A stretch of DNA of 21,779 nt from Nitrospirota bacterium. Its GTDB lineage: Bacteria; Nitrospirota; Thermodesulfovibrionia; Thermodesulfovibrionales; JdFR-85. The stretch is from the NCBI GenBank assembly GCA_015485235.1, contig WFTX01000331.1:1-21779 (forward strand). Direction: 5' to 3'. The notes under the pieces were generated by a model that saw only the letters and a program-made list of their open reading frames with translations, was not told the DNA's origin and ran no database searches. A program made the translations under genes and the position numbers. This document shows positions 7,840 through 14,721 of the stretch, one piece after another. Position 1 is the first letter of the stretch; each line of letters starts with the position of its first letter.

Positions 7840-8643
7840 ATGAAACATATAATATTCACTGACCTCGACGGTACCCTCCTCAGGGAGGACGATTATTCCT
7901 TTGAAGATGCCCTTCCTGCGATCAGGGAGGCTCAGCGGAGAGAGATTCCGATTGTGATCTCTTCGAGCAAGACAAGGGCCGAGATCGAGACCTACAGGGA
8001 TAGGCTCGGAATCAGCGACCCTTTCATATCTGAAAACGGAGGAGGCATCTTTATCCCCTGCGGGTATTTCCGGTCAATGCCAGTGGGTGACCGGATCGAT
8101 GGTTATATAATGATAGCCCTTGGAGAGAGGTATGAGAGGTTGAGGGCTTTCATGGGTGTGCTCAGAAAAGAGGGTTTTCCGGTAAGAGGTTTTGGAGACA
8201 TGACCCTGAAGGAGGTTGTTGAGTTGACGGGTCTTTCCGAAACAGAGGCCGAGCTTGCAAGAATGAGAGAGTTCGATGAGCCCTTCCTTTATGAAGGCGC
8301 CTCGAGAGCGCCTGAGAGCCTTATCCGACGGATCGAGGAAGAAGGGTTCCGTTGTACAAGGGGAAGGTTTCTTCACCTGATGGGAAGGAGCGACAAGGGG
8401 AAAGCGGTAAGGGTACTTACGTCATTATACAGAAGCGAATATGATAATATAAAAACAATTGCCGTCGGCGACAGTCTGAATGACCTTCCCATGCTGAGGG
8501 AGGTGAATGCGGCGTTTCTTGTCCAGAGACAGGACGGGACATATGATAGTGAGGTTACTTCTGTTGGGATAACAAGGGTTGATGCTCCCGGTCCCCGGGG
8601 CTGGAAACTGGCTGTTGAGAGGGTCCTGAATAATGAGTTCTGA
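7840..8643 (+). CDS. gpgP: Mannosyl/glucosyl-3-phosphoglycerate phosphatase (HAD-IIB, MPGP family)
   Basis: This 267-residue cytoplasmic phosphatase would remove the phosphate from glucosyl- or mannosyl-3-phosphoglycerate, the second step after GpgS. HAD motifs are all visible: DLDGT at 8-12 (nucleophile Asp8), SSSK at 41-44, ENGGGI at 65-70 (typical of the MPGP branch), Lys187 in SDKGK and GDSLND at 210-215. I chose the ATG at 7840, giving MKHIIFTDLDG, since the upstream in-frame ATG at 7780 would add 20 residues that read through the inverted repeat. Its ribosome site is weak. The next gene starts inside its last 11 nt. It is on the opposite strand from gpgS and 3.7 kb away, but the pair makes a complete pathway. 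Confidence 0.87.
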   Translation: MKHIIFTDLDGTLLREDDYSFEDALPAIREAQRREIPIVISSSKTRAEIETYRDRLGISDPFISENGGGIFIPCGYFRSMPVGDRIDGYIMIALGERYERLRAFMGVLRKEGFPVRGFGDMTLKEVVELTGLSETEAELARMREFDEPFLYEGASRAPESLIRRIEEEGFRCTRGRFLHLMGRSDKGKAVRVLTSLYRSEYDNIKTIAVGDSLNDLPMLREVNAAFLVQRQDGTYDSEVTSVGITRVDAPGPRGWKLAVERVLNNEF

Positions 8644-9064
8644 AAACAGGGTTTGCAGAAGGCACGTTTCATTACGAATAAGAGAGCTATACGGTCTGGT
8701 GAGCCCGCTCATAGAGAGGGTAAGCGAACGGGTCTGTCCCTCTTGCGACTACATATGCTGCAGGGAGAGACACTTCTCATATGATCTTTACGACAGGATA
8801 TTCCTTGAGCAGACAGGTCTTTATCCCACTGGTATGGATACGAGCTCGGAGTGCGATGAAGATACATACTGCAGGATGCTTTCTGAGAATGGATGCCTTC
8901 TTCCACGATGGCAGAGACCTTTCAGGTGCACCTGGTTTTTCTGTGACACAATGATCTCCGAGATGGGTGAGGATGGTCTCATGATGGAAGAGATTTTTGG
9001 TATCATAAGGGAGTTGCAGCAGCAGAGGGTCAAACTCCGGGCCGGAGGGGGGTGCATTGGCTGA
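8633..9064 (+). CDS. Cysteine-rich hypothetical protein (possible YkgJ-like metal-binding)
   Basis: This 143-residue soluble protein of unknown function has about 11 cysteines. The densest group is CPSCDYICC (Cys35, 38, 42, 43), followed by Cys74, 80, 88, 99, 104 and one near the end in GGGCIG. The CxxCxxxCC group and later spaced cysteines loosely recall YkgJ/UPF0153 Zn- or Fe-S-binding proteins; this is a resemblance only. It starts 11 nt inside the gpgP end and its stop overlaps the mlaE TTG start by 8 nt, so it is translated as part of one transcript joining the phosphatase gene to the Mla genes. Overlap on both sides argues that it is a real gene. Confidence 0.72.
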   Translation: MSSENRVCRRHVSLRIRELYGLVSPLIERVSERVCPSCDYICCRERHFSYDLYDRIFLEQTGLYPTGMDTSSECDEDTYCRMLSENGCLLPRWQRPFRCTWFFCDTMISEMGEDGLMMEEIFGIIRELQQQRVKLRAGGGCIG

Positions 9065-9890
9065 AGACATGACTGGACAGTCAGTACAGGGATCTACTCC
9101 AGAACTCCCTAAAGGGGGGATTATTGCTCTGGTCGGGATTCTGGGTTCATGGGCCCTGAACGAACTCAGGACGATGGGTAGCATGTTCATCTTCCTCATG
9201 AGAAGCCTCGTCCTGATATTCAGGCCCCCCTTCAAGATACGGTTGCTGATCAGACAAATCATGTTTTTCGGTAACCGTTCGCTTCTTATTGTAATATTGA
9301 CGGGACTTTTTGCCGGCATGGTCCTTGCACTTCAGGGCTACTATACACTCATGAAGTTCGGCTCCGAGGCCCTCCTCGGACCAGCCGTCGCCCTGAGCCT
9401 TATAAGGGAACTTGGTCCAGTGCTCTCGGCATTGATGGTGACGGGGAGGGCCGGGTCTGCCCTGACTGCAGAGATCGGCATAATGAGAATCTCCGAGCAG
9501 ATTGATGCACTCCTCGCAATGGCCTTGAGTCCGATAAAGTACCTCGTTGTTCCCAATATACTTGCTGCCCTTATAGCCTTTCCACTGCTGTCGGCGATCT
9601 TTGATGTGGTGGGGATCTACGGGGGATGGCTCATTGCCGTAAAACTCCTCGGTCTCAGCTCGGGAACTTACTTTTCCCAGATGGAACAATTTGTCGACAT
9701 GGCTGATGTAATTATGGGACTGGAGAAGTCCCTCTGTTTCGGCCTTCTCGTTTCATGGGTCTGCTGTTACAAGGGATACTATGCAGGTTTTGGTGCCAAG
9801 GGAGTAAGCAAGGCAACGACGGCCGCAGTTGTACTGTCGTCCGTGCTTGTTCTGGTTTTTGATTATCTGATCGGATCATTCTGGTTGTAA
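9057..9890 (+). CDS. mlaE: MlaE-type lipid ABC transporter permease
   Basis: This 277-residue inner-membrane permease belongs to the MlaE/Ttg2B family, which with MlaF and MlaD moves phospholipids between the inner and outer membranes. Seen are several hydrophobic helices and the conserved region GPVLSALMVTGRAGSALTAE followed by IGIMRISEQIDAL, diagnostic of the family. The start is taken as TTG at 9057 because a strong GGAGGGG lies just upstream and it overlaps the previous stop; an ATG at 9069 is the alternative. The N-terminal 20 residues before the first helix carry no STAS (MlaB) domain. It is followed after 112 nt by mlaF. Confidence 0.93.
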   Translation: MAEDMTGQSVQGSTPELPKGGIIALVGILGSWALNELRTMGSMFIFLMRSLVLIFRPPFKIRLLIRQIMFFGNRSLLIVILTGLFAGMVLALQGYYTLMKFGSEALLGPAVALSLIRELGPVLSALMVTGRAGSALTAEIGIMRISEQIDALLAMALSPIKYLVVPNILAALIAFPLLSAIFDVVGIYGGWLIAVKLLGLSSGTYFSQMEQFVDMADVIMGLEKSLCFGLLVSWVCCYKGYYAGFGAKGVSKATTAAVVLSSVLVLVFDYLIGSFWL

Positions 9891-9980
9891 AATTCCGTAT
9901 GTCTTAACATAGCAGAACCTGAATTGGAGGAAAGAGACAGCGTGGGGCGAATGCCGTGCCGGGATAAGACTTGCAGCGAA

Positions 9981-10000
9981 TACGCCAATATACCAATAAC
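9981..10000 (+). repeat. Period-8 micro-repeat upstream of mlaF
   Basis: TACGCCAA followed by TATACCAA and TA forms two and a bit copies of an 8-nt unit directly before the mlaF start. The 14-nt string CCAATATACCAATA (9985-9998) recurs near 19645, and a close variant occurs near 15670. No ribosome binding site lies between this repeat and the ATG of mlaF. Confidence 0.6.
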
Positions 10001-10002
10001 TT

Positions 10003-10752
10003 ATGATCGAGATATACAACCTGAAAAAGTCCTTTAATGGTCAGCCTGTACTGAAGGGTGTGAACCTCAAGATCAGGGACGGAGAGCTGCTTGCCATAGT
10101 AGGGCAGAGTGGAGCAGGTAAAAGTGTACTCATAAAGATGCTTATCGGTATACATCAACCCGATGACGGCAAGATCCTGATCCAGGGAGAGGATATAATA
10201 GAGATTTGCAAAGACGATGTCTGCAGTCTGAGAGAGAGGTTTGGTGTAGTATTCCAGGGGGGTGCGCTTTTTGATTCGATGACGGTTTTTGAAAATGTTG
10301 CCTTCCCCCTGCAGGAACGGACAAAGCTTGAGGAAGGCGTAATCAGGGATAAAGTCACTAATGCCCTTGAAGAGGTAGGGCTCAGAGGCGTTGAGGACAA
10401 GTATCCGGCAGAGTTGAGCGGTGGGATGAAAAAGAGGGTGGCCCTTGCCCGGGCGCTTATTACAGAGCCATCCATTGTGCTCTTTGATGAACCTACAACA
10501 GGGCTTGATCCCATAATTCTCCGTTCCATTCATAACCTGATAAAGGAGGCCCACGTCAGGTATGGCTTTACCGGTGTAATTATAAGCCATGAAATACCGG
10601 AGATTTTCGAGGTGGCCGACAGAGTAGCGATGCTCTACGATGGCAGAATTGTGGAGGCCGGTACTCCAGAGGAGATAGTGGGCTCTGACAATCCTGTCGT
10701 AAGGCAGTTCATATCCGGGAGCCTTGAAGGGCCCATAGAGGTGATCAGATAA
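10003..10752 (+). CDS. mlaF: MlaF-type lipid ABC transporter ATPase
   Basis: This 249-residue ATPase powers the MlaE permease on the cytoplasmic face. Motifs are complete: Walker A GQSGAGKS (34-41), Q-loop near Q85, signature LSGGMKKR (138-145), Walker B IVLFDEP (158-164) and the switch ISHE near 198. The GGALFDSMTVFENVAFPL stretch is typical of the MlaF/Ttg2A branch. The start MIEIYNLKK is well placed for an ABC domain, yet there is no Shine-Dalgarno in the 25 nt before it; a GGAGG exists only about 75 nt upstream, separated by the micro-repeat. mlaD follows after 15 nt. Confidence 0.95.
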   Translation: MIEIYNLKKSFNGQPVLKGVNLKIRDGELLAIVGQSGAGKSVLIKMLIGIHQPDDGKILIQGEDIIEICKDDVCSLRERFGVVFQGGALFDSMTVFENVAFPLQERTKLEEGVIRDKVTNALEEVGLRGVEDKYPAELSGGMKKRVALARALITEPSIVLFDEPTTGLDPIILRSIHNLIKEAHVRYGFTGVIISHEIPEIFEVADRVAMLYDGRIVEAGTPEEIVGSDNPVVRQFISGSLEGPIEVIR

Positions 10753-10767
10753 AAACGGGAGGATTTC

Positions 10768-11217
10768 ATGAAAAAATTCAATATTGAACTTGCCGTGGGA
10801 TTCTTTGTGCTTATAGGCATTATTGCCCTGGGATACCTTTCAGTAAAGCTCGGGCGGATGGAGATAGTCGGGAAGGGTGGATATACCGTATATGCAGAGT
10901 TTGAGCAGACAGGGGGGATAAGGCCTGGCTCATCGGTGGAGATCGCCGGCGTTGAGGTGGGAAAGGTTCAGAGCGTGGAACTTAACGAGGATTATATGGC
11001 AGTGGTCAAAATGGTAATTGACAGGGATGTAAAACTCCAGGAGGACTCTATTGCCTCGGTTAAGACCAAGGGGCTGATCGGGGAGAAGTATATCCAGATA
11101 TTGCCCGGGGCCTCGGAGAGGCTTATCGCAGATGGAGGAAAGATAAGAGAGACCGAGTCAGCCGTAGATTACGAGGAGATCCTCTCAAAGTATATCTTCG
11201 GGAAGGTTGAAGATTAG
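10768..11217 (+). CDS. mlaD: MlaD/MCE-domain lipid-binding protein
   Basis: This 149-residue protein has one N-terminal membrane anchor (about residues 8-26) followed by a single periplasmic MCE domain. The domain begins around YTVYAEFEQTGGIRPGSSVE, includes IAGVEVGKVQSVEL and ends with KGLIGEKYIQILPG, which are clear MCE signatures. MlaD forms a hexameric ring that accepts lipid and rests on MlaE/MlaF. A GGGAGG precedes the ATG. Length is slightly shorter than E. coli MlaD (about 183 aa), lacking most of its C-terminal tail. It is followed by mlaA after 19 nt. Confidence 0.94.
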   Translation: MKKFNIELAVGFFVLIGIIALGYLSVKLGRMEIVGKGGYTVYAEFEQTGGIRPGSSVEIAGVEVGKVQSVELNEDYMAVVKMVIDRDVKLQEDSIASVKTKGLIGEKYIQILPGASERLIADGGKIRETESAVDYEEILSKYIFGKVED

Positions 11218-11236
11218 AACAGGAGGTTTGATAGTT

Positions 11237-12004
11237 ATGGTGCAAAGGAAAAGAGCGGTTACTCTTGCTGTCTTGCTGCTTTTACAACTGCTTCTTTACC
11301 CCATGGCAGACGTATCAGCCGGAGATACGGGAAAATCGGAGAGCCTGAAAACCGATACTGCTGAACAGCAGGCCCTGGAAGAAACAGACCAGGACGACCT
11401 CGTTGTCCCTGATCCGTTAGAGCCCTTCAACCGGCTTGCCTTTGAATTCAATGACCGGTTGTATTTCTGGATCCTCAAGCCTGTAGCCCGTTTATACTCG
11501 TATGTGATGCCCGAGGACCTTAGGATGTTGGTTGACAATTTTTTTCGTAACAGCACTGCACCTGTGAGGATTGTCAATAACATCCTGCAGGGTAAACTTG
11601 AAGGAGCGGGGGTGGAACTTGCAAGGTTCGGGATCAACTCCACAATCGGCCTTGCAGGGCTTGCCGATCCGGCTAAGAAGGATTTTCACCTTGAGGAGAA
11701 GGACGAGGACTTTGGCCAGACCCTCGGCTATTTCGGGATAGGGCACGGGTTCTATATCGTCTGGCCTGTTATCGGGCCTTTGACCTTCAGGGATTCCATC
11801 GGACGGATTGCTGATGCCTTTCTTGATCCCTTTTTCTATCTTGAGGATGATTGGCTCCGGATAAGTGTATGGGGAGCAGATGAGATAAACTCGGCCTCAT
11901 TACACATTGGAGACTATGAATCAATCAAGAAATCTGCACTGGACCCGTACATATCCATTCAGGATGCATACATTCAGACCAGGGAGAGAGAGGTGAATCG
12001 ATGA
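11237..12004 (+). CDS. mlaA: MlaA (VacJ)-family outer-membrane lipid asymmetry protein
   Basis: This 255-residue exported protein has the VacJ core: DPLEPFNRLAFEFNDRLYFW, then NNILQGKLEGAGVELARFGINST, GLADPA and the EDFGQTLGYFGIGHGFYIVWP stretch. MlaA sits at the outer membrane and extracts misplaced phospholipid, passing it to MlaC. The N-terminus is a Sec signal peptide ending at about VSAG; unlike E. coli MlaA there is no lipobox cysteine. I chose the ATG at 11237 because AGGAGG stands 10 nt before it; the in-frame ATG at 11207 lies inside mlaD. Its stop overlaps the mlaC start as ATGA, so the two are coupled. Confidence 0.93.
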   Translation: MVQRKRAVTLAVLLLLQLLLYPMADVSAGDTGKSESLKTDTAEQQALEETDQDDLVVPDPLEPFNRLAFEFNDRLYFWILKPVARLYSYVMPEDLRMLVDNFFRNSTAPVRIVNNILQGKLEGAGVELARFGINSTIGLAGLADPAKKDFHLEEKDEDFGQTLGYFGIGHGFYIVWPVIGPLTFRDSIGRIADAFLDPFFYLEDDWLRISVWGADEINSASLHIGDYESIKKSALDPYISIQDAYIQTREREVNR

Positions 12005-12621
12005 AAATAAAAGGGATATGTCTGATTTTAGTTACAATGCTTTTCATTATCAAGCCTGTCTGTTCTTTTGCCGAAGATTCCCCTCTCCTTTCCATAAAGG
12101 AGACTGTAGATGGTGTTCTTGACATTCTCCGGGATCCCGGGCTGAAAAGTGTGGAGAAGAGAGAGACGAGACGCGAAAAGCTCCGGAGCCTTGTTTATGC
12201 AAGGTTTGATTTCGAGGAGATGAGCAGGCGGGCCGTGGGCCGTTACTGGAGAAAGTTTTCTTCAGAGGAGAAAGGGGAGTTCATCCATCTCTTCGGCAAG
12301 ATGCTGGAACGGTCTTATATCGACAAGATAGAGAGTTATACAGATGAGCGGGTGGAGTATCTTTCGGAGAAGATCGACGGGCAGTACAGTGTTGTAAAGA
12401 CCATGATCGTAAAGAGAAACGGCCTTGAGATACCTATTCAGTACAAGCTTATACTGAAGAACGGGGAGTGGAGGGTCTATGACGTTCTCATAGAGGGTGT
12501 GAGCCTTGTAAGCAATTACAGGAGTCAGTTCAGGAGTATACTCAGAAGAAACCCACCTGAACATCTGCTCAGAAAGCTCAGGGAAAAAACGGCGAAGAAA
12601 GTCGATGCTGTTAAAAGATAA
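12001..12621 (+). CDS. mlaC: MlaC-type periplasmic phospholipid shuttle
   Basis: This 206-residue protein belongs to the Ttg2D/MlaC family (tolerance_Ttg2). It has a signal peptide ending near SFAED, then the family pattern: the FDFEEMSRRAVGRYWRKF stretch, EEKGEFIHLFGKMLERSYI and, near the end, NGEWRVYDVLIEGVSLVSNY followed by YRSQFRSILRR. MlaC ferries lipid across the periplasm between MlaA and MlaD. It is the last Mla gene; the set is E-F-D-A-C with no mlaB. The Crp/Fnr gene that follows overlaps or abuts its end. Confidence 0.94.
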   Translation: MKIKGICLILVTMLFIIKPVCSFAEDSPLLSIKETVDGVLDILRDPGLKSVEKRETRREKLRSLVYARFDFEEMSRRAVGRYWRKFSSEEKGEFIHLFGKMLERSYIDKIESYTDERVEYLSEKIDGQYSVVKTMIVKRNGLEIPIQYKLILKNGEWRVYDVLIEGVSLVSNYRSQFRSILRRNPPEHLLRKLREKTAKKVDAVKR

Positions 12622-13252
12622 TATGGATACAGGAGAGGTTTTGAACGTATTCAGAGGGCTCATGAATGAGAAGGACCTCCTTGATCAAATTAGGAATTCA
12701 TCGGAGAGAAGGAGATTTCCAGCGGGAACCATCATATATTCCGATGGTGACAGTTGTCCAGGAATTGGATTTCTCCTCTCCGGAGAGATCAGGGTATTCA
12801 AGACAGGCGAGGGGGGAGGAGAGATAACCCTTTATGAAATATTTCCTGGAGAAACCTGCGTGTTGAATGCCCTCTGCATATTGACAGGCGACCATTACCC
12901 GGCAAATGCCGTCACAGTTACCGATGTAGAACTGCTAATGGTCCCGGCATCATCTTTTCAGAGCCTTTTTTCAGAATATGATGAAATGAGAAGATATACC
13001 TTCCGGCTCCTGAGGGACCGCCTCTCAACAGTGATGGAACTTATTGAGGAGGTTGCTTTCGGGAGGATGGACAGACGCCTGATGGATTATCTCCTTGAAA
13101 AATCCGAGAACGGAAAACTCTTCAAGACCCACCAGCAGATCGCAAACGATCTCGGGACATCAAGGGAAGTGGTGAGCAGGCTTTTGAAGGATCTTGAACG
13201 GAAGGGCGCCGTGAGGCTTGAAAGGGGCACTGTCCGGATAATACGATTGTGA
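12605..13252 (+). CDS. Crp/Fnr-family transcription regulator
   Basis: This regulator of up to 215 residues has an N-terminal cyclic-nucleotide-binding-like beta roll (FPAGTIIYSDGD, then GFLLSGEIRVF, IFPGETCVLNALCILTG), a dimer helix (RLLRDRLSTVMELIEEVAF) and a C-terminal winged helix with recognition helix GTSREVVSRLLKDL. The FNR-type N-terminal Fe-S cysteines are absent and the cAMP-pocket arginine is not evident, so the signal is unknown. Start choices are ATG at 12605 (overlaps mlaC by 17 nt), 12623 or 12662; none has a strong ribosome site. A palindromic site 3-17 nt after its stop, in class II position before the next gene, is a good candidate target. GETCVLNALCILTG resembles regulators linked to sulfur or redox stress, by memory only. 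Confidence 0.88.
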   Translation: MLLKDNMDTGEVLNVFRGLMNEKDLLDQIRNSSERRRFPAGTIIYSDGDSCPGIGFLLSGEIRVFKTGEGGGEITLYEIFPGETCVLNALCILTGDHYPANAVTVTDVELLMVPASSFQSLFSEYDEMRRYTFRLLRDRLSTVMELIEEVAFGRMDRRLMDYLLEKSENGKLFKTHQQIANDLGTSREVVSRLLKDLERKGAVRLERGTVRIIRL

Positions 13253-13254
13253 TT

Positions 13255-13299
13255 TGTGACTTTGTCACAGACATCACCATGACCCCTGATCCATAATAT
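13255..13299 (+). promoter_or_regulatory. Crp-type palindrome and -10 of the DUF2892 gene
   Basis: TGTGAC-TTT-GTCACA (13255-13269) is a perfect 15-nt palindrome resembling Crp/Fnr family sites, though with half-site spacing one base shorter than E. coli CRP. A CATAAT box at 13292-13297 would start transcription near 13304, which places the palindrome centre (13262) at about -42, the usual class II activator position. No good -35 is present, as expected for an activated promoter. The adjacent Crp/Fnr gene is the likely binder. Confidence 0.65.
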
Positions 13300-13334
13300 T
13301 AAACAAGAACTCAAACGATCAGGAGGTGAATGTT

Positions 13335-13526
13335 ATGAAAAGGAATATCGGAAGGATCGACAGGATTGTCAGGATAATTGCAGGGATTGGAATCACATCC
13401 CTTGCCTTCGTCGGGCCCCAGACCCCCTGGGCATTCCTGGGGCTCATCCCCCTGGCTACCGGCCTGATCGGCTGGTGTCCGCCCTATGCAGTATTAGGGT
13501 TCTCTACCTGCAAGAACTGTGAGTAA
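13335..13526 (+). CDS. DUF2892 / YgaP-like small inner-membrane protein
   Basis: This 63-residue protein matches the DUF2892 pattern: an N-terminal MKRNIGRIDRIVRIIAG, a second hydrophobic helix (WAFLGLIPLATGLIG) and the closing WCPPYAVLGFSTCKNC with three cysteines. In E. coli YgaP this membrane domain is fused to a rhodanese and dimerises; here it stands alone, although a rhodanese lipoprotein is encoded 3.5 kb downstream. AGGAGGTG precedes ATG 13335; a GTG at 13326 lies inside that ribosome site and is not the start. A strong terminator follows. Expression is probably under the Crp/Fnr-type regulator next door. Confidence 0.9.
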   Translation: MKRNIGRIDRIVRIIAGIGITSLAFVGPQTPWAFLGLIPLATGLIGWCPPYAVLGFSTCKNCE

Positions 13527-13547
13527 GATATTTGGCACATCGTTTAT

Positions 13548-13586
13548 AAAGGCGTGAGAGAGATTTTCCTCCCTCACGCCTTTTTT
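13548..13586 (+). terminator. Strong intrinsic terminator
   Basis: GGCGTGAG (13551-13558) pairs perfectly with CTCACGCC (13573-13580), extended by AAA/TTT, with a 14-nt loop and a run of six T directly after the stem. It ends the transcript of the DUF2892 gene. Confidence 0.92.
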
Positions 13587-13593
13587 GTATTTT

Positions 13594-13637
13594 TGTAATC
13601 CAAGTTACATTAATTTATATGGAAGAACTCATACAAT
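13594..13637 (+). promoter_or_regulatory. Second palindromic operator and -10 of the Cys-tail secreted protein gene
   Basis: TGTAA-N6-TTACA (13594-13598 and 13605-13609) is a perfect 5+5 inverted repeat of Crp/Fnr-like form. TACAAT at 13632-13637 is a good -10; start near 13643 puts the palindrome centre (13601.5) at about -42. The geometry equals that of the site at 13255, but the half-site differs (TGTAA against TGTGA), so the same or a related regulator could act. The gene's ribosome site AAAGGAGG follows at about 13672. Confidence 0.55.
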
Positions 13638-13682
13638 GAAGGCAGGAAATCCACTATCTTTCCACAAATCAAAGGAGGTTTC

Positions 13683-14504
13683 ATGTTTACTGCAAAAAGA
13701 TCAGGACTGGTTCTGCTTCTTGTATCAATCATCCTGTTCCATTTTTCAGGGACCCTGATGGCTGATTCAGAAGGAGTGAGGAAAGAAATTCTCACCTTTG
13801 AGGGTAAACATCAGAGCATCTGGCATCTGAAGGCTGAAAAACCCTATCTCATAGGTGGTTATGGAGACAATTTCAACTATAGCGGCTCAAGGGTATCTCC
13901 CATGCTCGGAAAGGCGGAAGTGCTGCTTGATGCTGTAAAGGATACGGGAGTCATAGCGATAAAACTTATAGGCACTATGAATCCGGAAAAGGGAAAGGTC
14001 TATACAGGAAAGTTCAAGATATATTTCAGGCCAGGGAAGGGCGGGCCACCATTCCAGGAGAGTGGAGTGGCGGATTTCGTATATATGCACGGAGATACCA
14101 GGCAGGGACCTCCTGTCATGCCCAGGGAAAGGACCTATCTTGGAGCCTGGGGCGTGGCGGATGTCTACCTGAACGGAAAGCTTCTTTATCAGAATCTTTC
14201 CTCTCACATTATGTATACTGAAAGGGTTCGTGATAAATCAACTAAGGCGATATATAACAGGGATAAGACAGGCTTTTACAATCCCAAAACCCCTGCCGAT
14301 GCCTCAATTGCAGCCCCTGACGAGACGGAATTTCACTTCGTAGCCCACAGCGAGGAGAAGGACAAAGGGAATTTCCCGCCTAATACTGTCTGGATGCATC
14401 TGAACTTCGAGGAGGTCAGGGATGTTTCCTCTGGATGTGGTCCTGATTGCGATTGTGGCTGTCAGAATGGTGCTCCATGCAGTTGCAGTGTGATTGGAAA
14501 GTAG
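13683..14504 (+). CDS. Secreted protein of unknown function with Cys-rich C-terminal tail
   Basis: I do not recognise this 273-residue protein. It has a signal peptide (hydrophobic residues about 8-24, cleavage near LMADS), a beta-rich body with many Gly, Tyr and Pro, the segments HGDTRQGPPVMPRERTYLG and HIMYTERVRDKST with several His and Met, and a tail CGPDCDCGCQNGAPCSCS with seven cysteines that resembles metallothionein or a metal-binding clasp. It likely acts in the periplasm or outside. AAAGGAGG precedes the ATG and the palindrome at 13594 suggests regulated expression. The genes downstream encode a YtkA/FixH-like lipoprotein and a diheme peroxidase, so a role in metal or redox stress is plausible but unproven. 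Confidence 0.8.
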   Translation: MFTAKRSGLVLLLVSIILFHFSGTLMADSEGVRKEILTFEGKHQSIWHLKAEKPYLIGGYGDNFNYSGSRVSPMLGKAEVLLDAVKDTGVIAIKLIGTMNPEKGKVYTGKFKIYFRPGKGGPPFQESGVADFVYMHGDTRQGPPVMPRERTYLGAWGVADVYLNGKLLYQNLSSHIMYTERVRDKSTKAIYNRDKTGFYNPKTPADASIAAPDETEFHFVAHSEEKDKGNFPPNTVWMHLNFEEVRDVSSGCGPDCDCGCQNGAPCSCSVIGK

Positions 14505-14539
14505 AAAAAATAAAGCATTAAGTGTATAATTTACATTAA

Positions 14540-14570
14540 GGAGGCCGGGGGCCATGCCCCCAAGCCCTCC
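14540..14570 (+). other. GC-rich stem-loop without T-run
   Basis: GGAGG (14540-14544) with CCTCC (14566-14570) and GGGGG (14547-14551) with CCCCC (14557-14561) form a two-part hairpin 36 nt after the preceding stop. No T-run follows, so it is not a standard intrinsic terminator; it may protect the transcript end. A TATAAT box just before it (14525-14530) on plus is a possible -10. The rest of 14571-14721 shows nothing I can name apart from the next ribosome site, AAAGGAGGG near 14706. Confidence 0.45.
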
Positions 14571-14721
14571 CGAAACCGATGAGATATTGTATTAAGAGTC
14601 TCATACTAAAGATTACAGACTGATCTTATCATATATGTTGCAGTTATTTTGAGACAGTGAATAAGTTTGAGGGCAGGGCAGTTTTATGCAACTGTAAGGT
14701 TTATAAAAAGGAGGGACTAAA

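Noticed and set aside
7604..7862. Short open frames on both strands between the kinase and phosphatase genes
   Set aside because: They run through the inverted repeat, have no good ribosome site and no recognisable protein pattern.
13326..13334. GTG 13326 as start of the DUF2892 protein
   Set aside because: The GTG is part of the AGGAGGTG ribosome site; ATG 13335 is correctly spaced.
14540..14570. Intrinsic terminator after the Cys-tail protein
   Set aside because: The stem is strong but no T-run follows; kept only as an unassigned stem-loop.
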